Assembly: GCA_947630865.1 (NCBI GenBank)
Contig: CANRJE010000024.1
Coordinates: forward strand, 1 to 15,160
Direction: 5' to 3'
Length of the DNA stretch: 15,160 bases
From: an uncultured Bacilli bacterium
GTDB taxonomy: Bacteria > Bacillota_I > Bacilli_A > RF39 > UBA660
Shown here: positions 1 through 6,605 of the stretch, piece by piece
Layout of the letters: the number at the start of each line of letters is the position of its first letter
How positions within the stretch are numbered: position 1 is the first letter of the stretch
Position numbers and translations under genes: made by a program
Notes under the pieces: generated by a model
The model's input: the letters and a program-made list of their open reading frames with translations, nothing else
Databases searched by the model: none
Told to the model about the DNA's origin: nothing

Positions 1-2
1 GA

Positions 3-722
3 GAGTTAGAACTTGTAACTTCTGCTTTTGGACAAGGAATAAGTGTAACTCCTATTCAACAAGTAACAGCTGTTAGTAGTGTTGTTAATGGTGGTAACTT
101 ATATAAACCTTATGTTGTTAAAAGTATTAATGAGCCAACTACCAATAGTGTCATTTTAAATAATACGAAGACTTTAATTAGAAAGACTATAAGTAAAGAA
201 ACAAGTGAAACAATGAAGTATGCTCTTGAAAGTGTTGTCGCAAGAGGTGGAGGACGATATGCTTACATTGAAGGATATCGAGTTGGTGGCAAAACAGGAA
301 CAGCTCAAAAGGTTAAAGATGGAGTTTATCTGGATAATAATTATATCATGAGTTTCATGTCAGTTGTTCCTAGCAATGATCCTAAAGCTATTCTTTATGT
401 TGCAATTGATAACCCTAAAAATACAGCTTTACTTTCAAGTTACACAACAGCACCTGTTGCAAGACGAATCCTTTTAGATATAATAGATGCTCTTGATATT
501 AAAAGACAAACAGGAGCTATTGAAAAAGTTCGTTATTGGGATGATGAAATTTATTATACATTACCTAACACAATTGGCAAAACCAAAAGGGAAGCAGGGA
601 ATTCTTTATTTTATTATAATGTTGAATATTCTGGAAGTGGTGAGAAAGTAATTGAACAAAGTCCTAGTCCAGGAACTTATTTAGCTGCTGGTTCAACAGT
701 TAGATTATTACTTGGAAATTAA
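3..722 (+). CDS. Class B penicillin-binding protein, PASTA-containing (5' truncated)
   Basis: This is the C-terminal part of a peptidoglycan DD-transpeptidase of the PBP2/FtsI/SpoVD type, which cross-links stem peptides outside the membrane. The frame is open from the window edge, so the ATG at 213 is internal. Visible marks are the transpeptidase segment GQGISVTPIQQ near the start, the KTG box as KTGTAQ at 291-308, and a C-terminal PASTA domain coded by roughly 555-719 (beginning YTLPNTIGK, with the EQSPSPGT and AGSTV features of that fold). The SxxK and SxN motifs would lie upstream, outside the window. The PASTA domain points to PBP2B or SpoVD rather than Gram-negative FtsI. The sequence cannot tell vegetative division from sporulation use. 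The family assignment is firm; the paralogue is not. Confidence 0.92.
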   Translation, partial: ELELVTSAFGQGISVTPIQQVTAVSSVVNGGNLYKPYVVKSINEPTTNSVILNNTKTLIRKTISKETSETMKYALESVVARGGGRYAYIEGYRVGGKTGTAQKVKDGVYLDNNYIMSFMSVVPSNDPKAILYVAIDNPKNTALLSSYTTAPVARRILLDIIDALDIKRQTGAIEKVRYWDDEIYYTLPNTIGKTKREAGNSLFYYNVEYSGSGEKVIEQSPSPGTYLAAGSTVRLLLGN

Positions 723-870
723 TATTTCAAAGTAATATTAACTATATTATAACTTTTTAAATAAATATATCTTTAAGAAAAATAATAAGATAGATATTAT
801 TTAATAGAAAAAATGAATATTTTATGTCTAAATATTATTTAACTTTATTATTTTTTTAGCAAATTCCATA

Positions 871-905
871 TTGATATTTTAAAAAGTAAAAAAATATTAT
901 ATAAT
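871..905 (+). promoter_or_regulatory. Probable SigA promoter of the PgsA-like gene
   Basis: TTGATA at 871-876 is followed after 18 bp by TATTAT at 895-900, and a second -10-like TATAAT overlaps at 900-905. Either would start transcription just before the SD site at 915. The surrounding 723-924 gap is otherwise only AT-rich sequence with weak A/T stems and no clear terminator. Confidence 0.55.
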
Positions 906-924
906 TAAATTGTTAGGAGTTAAT

Positions 925-1530
925 ATGAAAGACGATGTCAAAGATGAATATAAAAATATAAAAAAAGATTTTAAGAATCATAATTTAAAAAAACAGATAC
1001 CTAATTTATTAACTGCTTCTAGGTTACTTTCACCATTTATATTAATACCACTTATTTATTATGAAAAACTTTTACCAGCTGTTTTTGTAGTTATTATGTT
1101 TTCTTTAACTGATGCTTTCGATGGATATTTTGCTCGAAAGTATGAAGCTGTTAGTTTATTTGGTAAATATTTAGATGCTTTTTCTGATAAAGTTTTTGCT
1201 TTAAGTTTGCTAATTCCAATTGTTTTAAAAGTAACTTTAAATAAAGAATCTTATGGATTAGTCATGACAAGTATTATTTTAGAACTTATAATTGGAATTT
1301 TGAATTTATATTCTTTCTTTAAAAATTTAAAACCAGAGTCAACTAAAGTTGGTAAGATAAAAACGATTTTCTTATTTTCTTTACTTGGAATTTTGTATTT
1401 AAATAAGATAATAAAAATTAGAAATATTTATATTTTAATATTTATTCTAATTGTAATTATCTTCCAAATAGCTACAATTATTTCTTATATTTTTCAAATA
1501 AAAAAAAGAAAAGCTATCTTTTCTTCCTAA
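925..1530 (+). CDS. CDP-alcohol phosphatidyltransferase (PgsA-like)
   Basis: This 201-residue integral membrane enzyme should transfer a phosphatidyl group from CDP-diacylglycerol to an alcohol such as glycerol-3-phosphate, in phospholipid synthesis. The family signature D-x2-DG-x2-AR-x8-G-x3-D-x3-D is complete: D63, D66-G67, A70-R71, G80, D84, D88. The leading IPNLLTASR segment and the later KVGKIKT segment resemble PgsA. About five or six hydrophobic segments follow a charged N-terminus. ATG at 925 is chosen because AGGAG at 915-919 sits 5 nt before it; an in-frame TTG at 910 lies upstream of that SD. The usual LDPxADK segment reads LDAFSDK, so the alcohol substrate is less certain than the family. 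The last 17 bp overlap the convergent regulator gene. Confidence 0.87.
   Translation: MKDDVKDEYKNIKKDFKNHNLKKQIPNLLTASRLLSPFILIPLIYYEKLLPAVFVVIMFSLTDAFDGYFARKYEAVSLFGKYLDAFSDKVFALSLLIPIVLKVTLNKESYGLVMTSIILELIIGILNLYSFFKNLKPESTKVGKIKTIFLFSLLGILYLNKIIKIRNIYILIFILIVIIFQIATIISYIFQIKKRKAIFSS
1501..1525 (-). terminator. Intrinsic terminator of the XRE gene, inside the PgsA-like CDS
   Basis: Read on the minus strand, AAGAAAAG and CTTTTCTT (1506-1513 and 1518-1525) form a perfect 8-bp stem with a 4-nt loop. The stem is followed by a run of T corresponding to the A tract at 1501-1507. The T tract exists only in the minus direction. The stem has just two GC pairs, so strength is uncertain. Confidence 0.45.
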
Positions 1531-1969
1531 TTACACTTTCATTACTTCTACCAACTAGGTAATCAAGACTTATATTAAAATGCTTGGCAAAGGCATAAGC
1601 AAAAGCTGTTAAAATTAACGTTTTATTATTTTCATAAGAACTAATATTAGACTGTGAAGTATTTAAAATCTTAGCAAGTTCTGCTTGTTTAACTTTATTT
1701 TCAAGTCTAATTTTTTTTAATCTATAACTGATTAATTTACGATCTAATTCAATAATTTTAGTTGTTGGATAATTAAACTTTGTTAATCCACATATATAAT
1801 CCATACTTACATTGAAACTATTACAAAAATTGTTTAAATGTTTAAGAGGAATAATATGTTCTCCAGTTTCAAAATAATTATAACTAGATTTGCTAACTTT
1901 TAAAATTTTAGCCATATCACGTTGAGATAAGTCAAAAGAATCTCGAATACTTTTTAAATCATAAAACAT
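1514..1969 (-). CDS. XRE-family regulator with two helix-turn-helix domains
   Basis: This 151-residue cytoplasmic DNA-binding protein has two Cro/C1-type HTH domains in tandem: residues 5-62 (LSQRDMAKILKVS core, ending MDYICGL) and 81-140 (KQAELAKILNTS core, ending LDYLVGR). The same order of elements in both halves suggests internal duplication. It has no sensor or peptidase domain and ends in a short basic tail. On the minus strand an AAGGTGG SD lies 9 nt before the ATG. It is divergent from trpS and convergent with the PgsA-like gene. An imperfect inverted repeat at 2006-2024 in the divergent region is a candidate autoregulatory site, but that is inference. The targets are not identifiable. 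Confidence 0.88.
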   Translation of the reverse strand: MFYDLKSIRDSFDLSQRDMAKILKVSKSSYNYFETGEHIIPLKHLNNFCNSFNVSMDYICGLTKFNYPTTKIIELDRKLISYRLKKIRLENKVKQAELAKILNTSQSNISSYENNKTLILTAFAYAFAKHFNISLDYLVGRSNESVIRKKR

Positions 1970-2005
1970 TTACTACCACCACCTTGATTTTCTCACTAAA
2001 AATAT

Positions 2006-2024
2006 GGAAAACCCTGTTTTGTCC
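2006..2024. promoter_or_regulatory. Candidate operator between the XRE gene and trpS
   Basis: An imperfect dyad, GGA-AAAC then CCT then GTTTTGTCC, has one unpaired base. It overlaps a weak minus-strand promoter candidate (TGGACA at 2025-2020, then TATTTT after 15 bp) for the XRE gene. Assignment to the XRE protein is inferred from position only. Confidence 0.3.
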
Positions 2025-2070
2025 ACAGATTATGATATTAATACTTTTCCTTAATTAAGATGTGCAGTTC

Positions 2071-2099
2071 TTGACAATTTATAAGGTGATTTGTATAAT
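2071..2099 (+). promoter_or_regulatory. Consensus SigA promoter of trpS
   Basis: TTGACA (2071-2076), a 17-bp spacer and TATAAT (2094-2099) match the housekeeping sigma consensus exactly. The predicted transcript starts about 2106, leaving a leader of only about 20 nt before the ATG. There is no room for a T-box or trp attenuator. Confidence 0.88.
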
Positions 2100-2126
2100 A
2101 AATTTAGATTTAAAGAGGTGACTTTT

Positions 2127-3167
2127 ATGTCAAAAATCATATTAACAGGGGATAGACCAACTGGTAAACTTCATATAGGACATTATGCTGGTTCAATTAG
2201 AAAAAGATTAGAGCTTCAAAATACTGATTTTGATAAAATGTATGTTATGATTGCTGATTCTCAAGCTTTAACTGATAATTTTTCAAATCCTTCTAAGGTT
2301 AGAGATAATGTTATGGAAGTTGCTCTTGATTATTTATCTTGTGGTATTGATCCTAAAAAAGTTACAATTTTTGTTCAATCAATGATTCCTGAATTAACAG
2401 AATATACTTTTTATTTTTTAAATTTAGTAACATTATCAAGATTAGAAAGAAATCCAACTGTAAAATCAGAACTTAAACAAAAAGAATTTGAAACGAGCAT
2501 TCCTGTTGGTTTTTTATGTTATCCTGTTAGTCAAGCTGCTGATATTACTCTTTTTGAAGCTAATTTAATACCAGTTGGTGATGATCAATTACCAATGATT
2601 GAACAAACTAATGAAATTGTAAGAAAATTTAATAGTTTATATGGAGACACTTTAAAAGAATGTGAAGCTGTTTTACCAGAAAATGAAAAATCTTTTAGAC
2701 TTCCAGGAATTGATGGTAAAAATAAAATGAGTAAGTCTCTTGGTAACTGCATTTACTTAGCTGATGATAGTAAAACTGTTTATGAAAAAGTTATGAAAAT
2801 GTATACTGATCCTAATCATATTAATGTAAATGACCCAGGGCAAATAGAAGGTAATGTTGTTTTTATCTATCTTGATGTATTTGCCAATGATTCACATTTT
2901 GAGAAGTATTTACCTGAATTTAAAAATTTAAATGAATTAAAAGAAGCTTATCAAAAGGGTGGAGTAGGTGACGTTAAAATAAAAAAATTCTTATATAATG
3001 TTTTAGAGGAATTATTAACACCTATTAGAGAAAAAAGACAAGAACTTGAAAATAACTTAGATTATGTTTATGATGTTTTAAAAGAAGGAAGTAAAGAAGC
3101 AAGAGTTGTAGCTAAAGAGAATTTAAAGAAATTAAAACATGCAATTAAAATAGATTATTTTGATTAA
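2127..3167 (+). CDS. trpS: Tryptophan-tRNA ligase
   Basis: This class Ic aminoacyl-tRNA synthetase activates tryptophan with ATP and charges tRNA-Trp in the cytoplasm. At 346 residues it is of normal bacterial length. The HIGH motif is at residues 16-19 within TGKLHIGHYAGS, and the KMSKS loop at 200-204 within GKNKMSKSLGN. Between them the segments SIPVGFLCYPVSQAADI and VPVGDDQ-like (IPVGDDQLP) form the Trp and adenylate pocket typical of TrpRS. The start at 2127 is set by AGAGGTG at 2114-2120; an in-frame TTG at 2091 falls in the promoter -10 and is discarded. It is transcribed alone from a consensus promoter and closed by its own hairpin. No T-box is present. Confidence 0.96.
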   Translation: MSKIILTGDRPTGKLHIGHYAGSIRKRLELQNTDFDKMYVMIADSQALTDNFSNPSKVRDNVMEVALDYLSCGIDPKKVTIFVQSMIPELTEYTFYFLNLVTLSRLERNPTVKSELKQKEFETSIPVGFLCYPVSQAADITLFEANLIPVGDDQLPMIEQTNEIVRKFNSLYGDTLKECEAVLPENEKSFRLPGIDGKNKMSKSLGNCIYLADDSKTVYEKVMKMYTDPNHINVNDPGQIEGNVVFIYLDVFANDSHFEKYLPEFKNLNELKEAYQKGGVGDVKIKKFLYNVLEELLTPIREKRQELENNLDYVYDVLKEGSKEARVVAKENLKKLKHAIKIDYFD

Positions 3168-3190
3168 AGGGAATTTTATTCTCTTTTTTT
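3166..3190 (+). terminator. Intrinsic terminator of trpS
   Basis: AAAGGGAA (3166-3173) pairs with TTCTCTTT (3179-3186), with one G-T wobble and a 5-nt loop. A T run continues to 3190. The stem begins inside the trpS stop codon. Confidence 0.62.
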
Positions 3191-3242
3191 ATAATTTCCT
3201 TAAAAGTATATTGCTTGAAAGAGAATATTAAATACCACTTTA

Positions 3243-3274
3243 GTTTAAGATTTTTCATATTGTTTAAGATTTTT
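3243..3274 (+). repeat. Tandem 13-bp direct repeat upstream of the tmk-like gene
   Basis: GTTTAAGATTTTT occurs identically at 3243-3255 and 3262-3274, offset by 19 bp. The second copy overlaps the -35 region, a layout compatible with a regulator binding site. No regulator can be named. Confidence 0.6.
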
Positions 3275-3288
3275 ATTCGTGATATAAT
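3260..3288 (+). promoter_or_regulatory. Extended -10 promoter of the tmk-like/pyrH operon
   Basis: TGATATAAT at 3280-3288 is an extended -10 (TGnTATAAT). A poor -35, TTGTTT at 3260-3265, lies 17 bp upstream, so the extended -10 probably carries the promoter. Transcription would start about 3295. Confidence 0.7.
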
Positions 3289-3317
3289 ACAATTGAAAGT
3301 TTTTTATGGGAGGTTAT

Positions 3318-3989
3318 ATGGGAAAATTCATAGTAATTGAAGGAACGGAATGTTCTGAAAAAGAGGCTCATAGTGATTCGGTTGTTGATGAATTAATAAA
3401 GATGGGTTATAAAGCAGTTCGCTTAAGATTTCCTAATTATAATACTCCAACAGGAAAGATAATTGGTGGACCCTATTTAGGACGTAAAGAAATATCTGAG
3501 AGTTGGTTCCCAGAAGGGTCACATAATTTAGATCCTAAAGTTGCTTCTTTATACTATGCTGCTGATAGAAAATATAATGAAGGTGAAATCAAAAAATATT
3601 TAGATGATGATTATTTTGTTATATGTGATAGATATGTAAGTAGTAATATGGCTTATCAAGGTAGTAAAATAAAAGATGATGAAGAAAGATTTCATATGTA
3701 TGAATGGATTGATAAATTAGAATTTGAACTTTTAGAGTTACCAAAACCTGATAAAACAATTTTTTTACATGTTCCATATACATATGCTTCTAGAATAAAA
3801 AAAGAGAGTGGAACACTTGATGATTATGAAAAAAATGAAGAACATTTGATTAATTCTGAGACAGCTTATATTGAGTTATCGGCTATTTACAATTGGAAAA
3901 ATATTAAATGTATTGATAATAATAAAATGCGTGATTATGATGAAATAAATAAAGAAATACTAGAAAGTTTAAAAGAATTGGAGGATTAA
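3318..3989 (+). CDS. Thymidylate kinase-like protein with degenerate P-loop
   Basis: This 223-residue protein has the fold signature of dTMP kinase, which makes dTDP from dTMP and ATP. Seen: the first strand FIVIEG, RFPNY at 37-41 (the RFP form of the substrate loop), the DRY motif at 104-106 followed by SSNMAYQGSK, and a C-terminal YIELSAIYNW-like helix. The Walker A loop is altered: residues 9-16 read GTECSEKE where the family has G-x4-GK-[S/T]. The second Gly is Glu14 and the Mg-binding Ser/Thr is Glu16; Lys15 remains. The frame is intact and the rest is conserved, so this is not a random pseudogene. It may be an inactive or repurposed paralogue. ATG 3318 is chosen because GGGAGG at 3308-3313 lies 4 nt upstream. 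pyrH follows 1 nt after its stop. Confidence 0.82.
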   Translation: MGKFIVIEGTECSEKEAHSDSVVDELIKMGYKAVRLRFPNYNTPTGKIIGGPYLGRKEISESWFPEGSHNLDPKVASLYYAADRKYNEGEIKKYLDDDYFVICDRYVSSNMAYQGSKIKDDEERFHMYEWIDKLEFELLELPKPDKTIFLHVPYTYASRIKKESGTLDDYEKNEEHLINSETAYIELSAIYNWKNIKCIDNNKMRDYDEINKEILESLKELED

Positions 3990-3990
3990 G

Positions 3991-4692
3991 ATGTATAAAG
4001 GTATTTTATTAAAACTAAGTGGGGAATCTCTAATGAGTGATTCTGAAAATATTAATAAGGATAATACAAGACAGATTGCTAAATTAATAAAAAGAGTTCA
4101 TGAAATGGGTATTAATGTTGGTATTGTTGTAGGTGGTGGAAATTTCTTTCGAGGAAGAAGTCATCAAGATATGGAAGCAATTAATGCTGATAGTATGGGA
4201 ATGCTTGGAACAACAATGAATGCTTTAGCTCTTCGTGATGCATTTGATAAAGAAGGAATTAAAAATGTAATTTTTTCACCATTTGATTTTCATGAATTAA
4301 TAGAATTTCATTCTGAAGAAGAATTAAAGAAAATGTATAAAGAAGGAACAGTTATAGTTTTTAGTGGAGGAACAGGTCATATTGGTTGTTCAACAGATAC
4401 TGCTGCTTCCATGAAAGCAATTTTAATTGATGCTGATGTGATTATAAAATTAACTAATGTTGATGGTGTTTATGATAAAGACCCAAATAAATATGATGAT
4501 GCTAAAATGTATAAAAAACTAACTTATGATGAAGTTTTAAATAATCCTGAAATAAAAGTTATGGATCTTGCTTGTATTAAAGATTGTAAAGAACATAATA
4601 AAGATATTTTAGTTATCAATTTTTCTAATCAAGAGAATTTAATTAAAGTATTAAATGGTGAAAATATTGGTACGGTGATAACAAGTGAGTAA
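3991..4692 (+). CDS. pyrH: UMP kinase
   Basis: This bacterial-type UMP kinase of the amino acid kinase fold phosphorylates UMP to UDP in pyrimidine nucleotide synthesis. All diagnostic segments are in order over 233 residues: LLKLSGESL at the N-terminus, VVGGGNFFRG, ADSMGMLGTTMNALAL, the TDTAAS phosphate-binding region, TNVDGVYDKDPNKY, and the closing GENIGTVI. The length is normal. A GGAGG SD at 3980-3984 lies inside the end of the preceding gene, so the two are cotranscribed and probably coupled. The following small gene overlaps it by 8 nt. The usual downstream partner frr is absent here. Both upstream neighbours in the operon are nucleotide-monophosphate-kinase related, which fits a nucleotide-metabolism unit. 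Confidence 0.96.
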   Translation: MYKGILLKLSGESLMSDSENINKDNTRQIAKLIKRVHEMGINVGIVVGGGNFFRGRSHQDMEAINADSMGMLGTTMNALALRDAFDKEGIKNVIFSPFDFHELIEFHSEEELKKMYKEGTVIVFSGGTGHIGCSTDTAASMKAILIDADVIIKLTNVDGVYDKDPNKYDDAKMYKKLTYDEVLNNPEIKVMDLACIKDCKEHNKDILVINFSNQENLIKVLNGENIGTVITSE

Positions 4693-4972
4693 TGAAGAGA
4701 AGTATAAAACTTATAAACGTAAGAAAATTTTTAAATATTTAGTAATGTTTTTAAGTTTTGCAACGATTACTTTAGAAGCTTTTGCCTTATTTCAAGTTAT
4801 ATCATTTTTATGGGGATTAGGAACTTTTGCTCTTCTATATATTGTTAAGTATTTTTATTATAATCCTGATTTTTCTTTAAAAAAGAAGAAAAATACTAAT
4901 GAAAAGATAAAAGAACAAGAAACTAAGACTAAAAATAAGAAAGAAAAAAAGACTAAGTCTAATAAGAAATAA
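4685..4972 (+). CDS. Small two-TM membrane protein with Lys-rich tail
   Basis: I do not recognise this 95-residue protein. It has a short basic N-terminus, two hydrophobic segments at about 15-34 and 37-57, and a cytoplasmic-looking tail after 63 made almost only of Lys, Glu, Thr and Asn. The start is GTG at 4685, overlapping the pyrH stop by 8 nt, with GGTGAT at 4674-4679 as SD 5 nt upstream. The overlap indicates cotranslation with pyrH. The charged tail could bind nucleic acid, ribosomes or lipid head groups, but nothing in the sequence decides this. Confidence 0.75.
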   Translation: MSNEEKYKTYKRKKIFKYLVMFLSFATITLEAFALFQVISFLWGLGTFALLYIVKYFYYNPDFSLKKKKNTNEKIKEQETKTKNKKEKKTKSNKK

Positions 4973-5022
4973 GAGATTAATTAAAATATTAAATAAATAG
5001 TGCGATTGAAATTACAATAAAG

Positions 5023-5064
5023 AAAAAATGATAGTTTTGATATAATATGAACCTATCATTTTTT
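5023..5064. terminator. Bidirectional terminator hairpin
   Basis: AAAAAATGATAG (5023-5034) and CTATCATTTTTT (5053-5064) are perfect 12-bp complements. Flanking A and T runs give a T tract in either direction. It lies between the end of the pyrH operon and the end of the reverse-strand gene at 5063. The 18-nt loop can pair further and happens to contain TATAAT. Confidence 0.68.
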
Positions 5065-5281
5065 AAAAAAGGCTTCTTGAGATTAAAAAAATTAAAAAAA
5101 GAAATTCAATAAATAAAAGAAATAAATTTACTTTGGTAAAAACAAGTAAAATAATAAATAATTGATAAAAACAGATAATTAAAAAAATACTTATGATTAT
5201 GTTGTATAAGATACTTGTTTTTCTTCTTGTTCTACACATATTACAGTAGCAGAACATTCCGTGATTTTTCTTTTTAAACAT
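5063..5281 (-). CDS. Small membrane protein with N-terminal CxCxxC cluster
   Basis: This 72-residue product is not recognised. It begins MFKKKNHGMFCYCNMC, with three Cys in a C-x-C-x2-C arrangement, then a basic stretch, then two strongly hydrophobic segments running almost to the C-terminus. The Cys cluster could bind a metal on the cytoplasmic side. The start at 5281 is supported by a minus-strand GGTGAT SD 4 nt before the ATG; the alternative upstream TTG has no SD. A perfect hairpin begins at its stop codon. No homologue can be named from sequence alone, and a small hydrophobic ORF in AT-rich DNA carries some risk of being spurious. Confidence 0.55.
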   Translation of the reverse strand: MFKKKNHGMFCYCNMCRTRRKTSILYNIIISIFLIICFYQLFIILLVFTKVNLFLLFIEFLFLIFLISRSLF

Positions 5282-5346
5282 AGGTATCACCAATATATTT
5301 TATGATATTTTTAATAATTGGTATAGTTTTTTTTAAATAATTTGTG

Positions 5347-5352
5347 TATAAT
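5347..5352 (+). promoter_or_regulatory. -10 element for the deacetylase/galE operon
   Basis: TATAAT at 5347-5352 is preceded by TGTG, with transcription expected about 5359 just before the SD AGGTGA (5360-5365). The -35 position (near 5324-5329, TAGTTT) is poor. Confidence 0.5.
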
Positions 5353-5369
5353 AAAATTAAGGTGAGAAT

Positions 5370-6605
5370 ATGAGGAGAAGGAGAAGATTAAAATTAAAAA
5401 TAAAAAATATTGCAATACTTTTAGTTTTTGTTTTAGTAATTGTTTTAGGTGTTAAATTTATTGGTAATAGTTCTGGAAAAGAGAAATTAGAATTAAAATC
5501 AGATTTTAAAAATATGAAATTAAGTGAAGTTGAGACTTATGCTAAGGAACATGATTTAAAAATTGAAAAAAGTTATGAATATAATAGTTTAGAAAAAGAT
5601 TATGTTATTGAAAGTACATTAAAAGATAAAACTTTAACATTAGTTATTTCTAAAGGTGAAATAAGTAAAGAAGAATTAAAAGAAAAAGGTGTTAATGAAC
5701 TTGGAAAAGTTCCTATTATGATGTATCATGGTATAGTAGATGAGGAAGCTAAATATACCGGAGGAAATGTTGATAAAGATGGATATACAAGAACAAGTGA
5801 TGCTTTTCTTAAAGATTTAGAGTTTTATTATGAAAAAGGTTACCGAATGGTAAGATTAGAAGATTATATAAATGGTATTATTGATGTTCCTTTAGGTTAT
5901 AGTCCAATTATTTTAACGTTTGATGACGGGAATGCTAATAATTTTAAAGTAACAGGAAAAGATTCAAAAGGGAATTTAGAATTTGACCCCAAATCTGCAA
6001 TTGGAATTTTAGAGACAATTAAGAAAAAATATCCAGATTATAATGTTACAGCTACTTTTTTCTTGAATGAAGAGCTTTGTAATCAAAAGGAATATAATCA
6101 AGAGATAATGGATTGGCTTATTGAAAATGGATATGATATAGGAAATCATACAACAACTCACCCTGATTTTACAACAATAAGTACTAGTAAAACACAAGAA
6201 GTAGTTGGAAAAATATATAAAAAGTTTGATGAAATGATACCAGGTAAATATGTTAAGATTGTGGCTCTCCCTTTTGGTTCACCTTATAAAAAGACACATG
6301 CTAATTATTCTTATATTTTAAAAGGAGAATATGAAGGTTATAGTTATGAAACAGAAGCGGCTTTAAGAGTTGGTTGGGAAAGTGAAGTTTCTCCATTTGA
6401 TACAAGTTTTGATAAAACTTTTTTAAAGAGATGTAGAGCCTATGATAATAATGGTAAAGAGTTTGATATAGAAATGAATTTTAAATTACTTGATAAAAAT
6501 CGTTTTATATCAGATGGGGATAAGGATATTATTACAATACCAGAAGGTAGTAGAGATAAATTAATAGAAACGGATAAGAAAATTATTACGTATGAGGAGG
6601 ATTAA
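5370..6605 (+). CDS. Membrane-anchored polysaccharide deacetylase with PASTA domain
   Basis: This 411-residue extracellular enzyme is of the NodB/carbohydrate esterase 4 type, which removes N- or O-acetyl groups from glycans such as peptidoglycan. Order: Arg/Lys-rich start (RRRRR), one TM segment at 13-31, a PASTA-like domain at about 45-97 (LSEVETYAKEHDLKIE to LTLVISKG), then the NodB domain from about 112. NodB motifs seen: TFDDG at 183-187 with the catalytic and metal Asp pair, the metal-binding HTTTH at 260-264, and ALPFG at 299-303. AGGTGA at 5360-5365 supports the ATG. galE starts directly after its stop. The PASTA plus NodB combination suggests targeting to peptidoglycan stem peptides or muropeptides, which is inference. 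The exact substrate is unknown. Confidence 0.9.
   Translation: MRRRRRLKLKIKNIAILLVFVLVIVLGVKFIGNSSGKEKLELKSDFKNMKLSEVETYAKEHDLKIEKSYEYNSLEKDYVIESTLKDKTLTLVISKGEISKEELKEKGVNELGKVPIMMYHGIVDEEAKYTGGNVDKDGYTRTSDAFLKDLEFYYEKGYRMVRLEDYINGIIDVPLGYSPIILTFDDGNANNFKVTGKDSKGNLEFDPKSAIGILETIKKKYPDYNVTATFFLNEELCNQKEYNQEIMDWLIENGYDIGNHTTTHPDFTTISTSKTQEVVGKIYKKFDEMIPGKYVKIVALPFGSPYKKTHANYSYILKGEYEGYSYETEAALRVGWESEVSPFDTSFDKTFLKRCRAYDNNGKEFDIEMNFKLLDKNRFISDGDKDIITIPEGSRDKLIETDKKIITYEED

Noticed and set aside
720..740. A/T-only inverted repeat after the PBP stop
   Set aside because: The 7-bp stem has no GC pair and no following T run; too weak to call a terminator.
910..924. TTG start at 910 for the PgsA-like gene
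   Set aside because: The AGGAG SD at 915-919 lies downstream of it and points to ATG 925.
1514..1969. XRE gene as a prophage or mobile element remnant
   Set aside because: No integrase, attachment repeats or phage genes nearby; flanking genes are housekeeping.
2019..2027. DnaA-box-like TTGTCCACA
   Set aside because: A single copy with one mismatch and no cluster; not evidence for an origin.
2100..2126. T-box or attenuator leader before trpS
   Set aside because: The consensus promoter leaves only about 20 nt of leader, too short for a T-box.
2091..2126. TTG start at 2091 for trpS
   Set aside because: It falls on the promoter -10; AGAGGTG supports ATG 2127.
5048..5113. Short cationic peptide ORF (starts MNLSFFKKGF)
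   Set aside because: The TATAAT upstream would start transcription after the ATG, there is no SD, and the region is explained by the hairpin and the opposite-strand gene.
6009..6197. Reverse-strand open frame inside the deacetylase gene
   Set aside because: It lies wholly within a conserved gene and has no SD or recognisable protein pattern; the same applies to 7192-7398 in galE and 8050-8256 in the Cys-rich gene.
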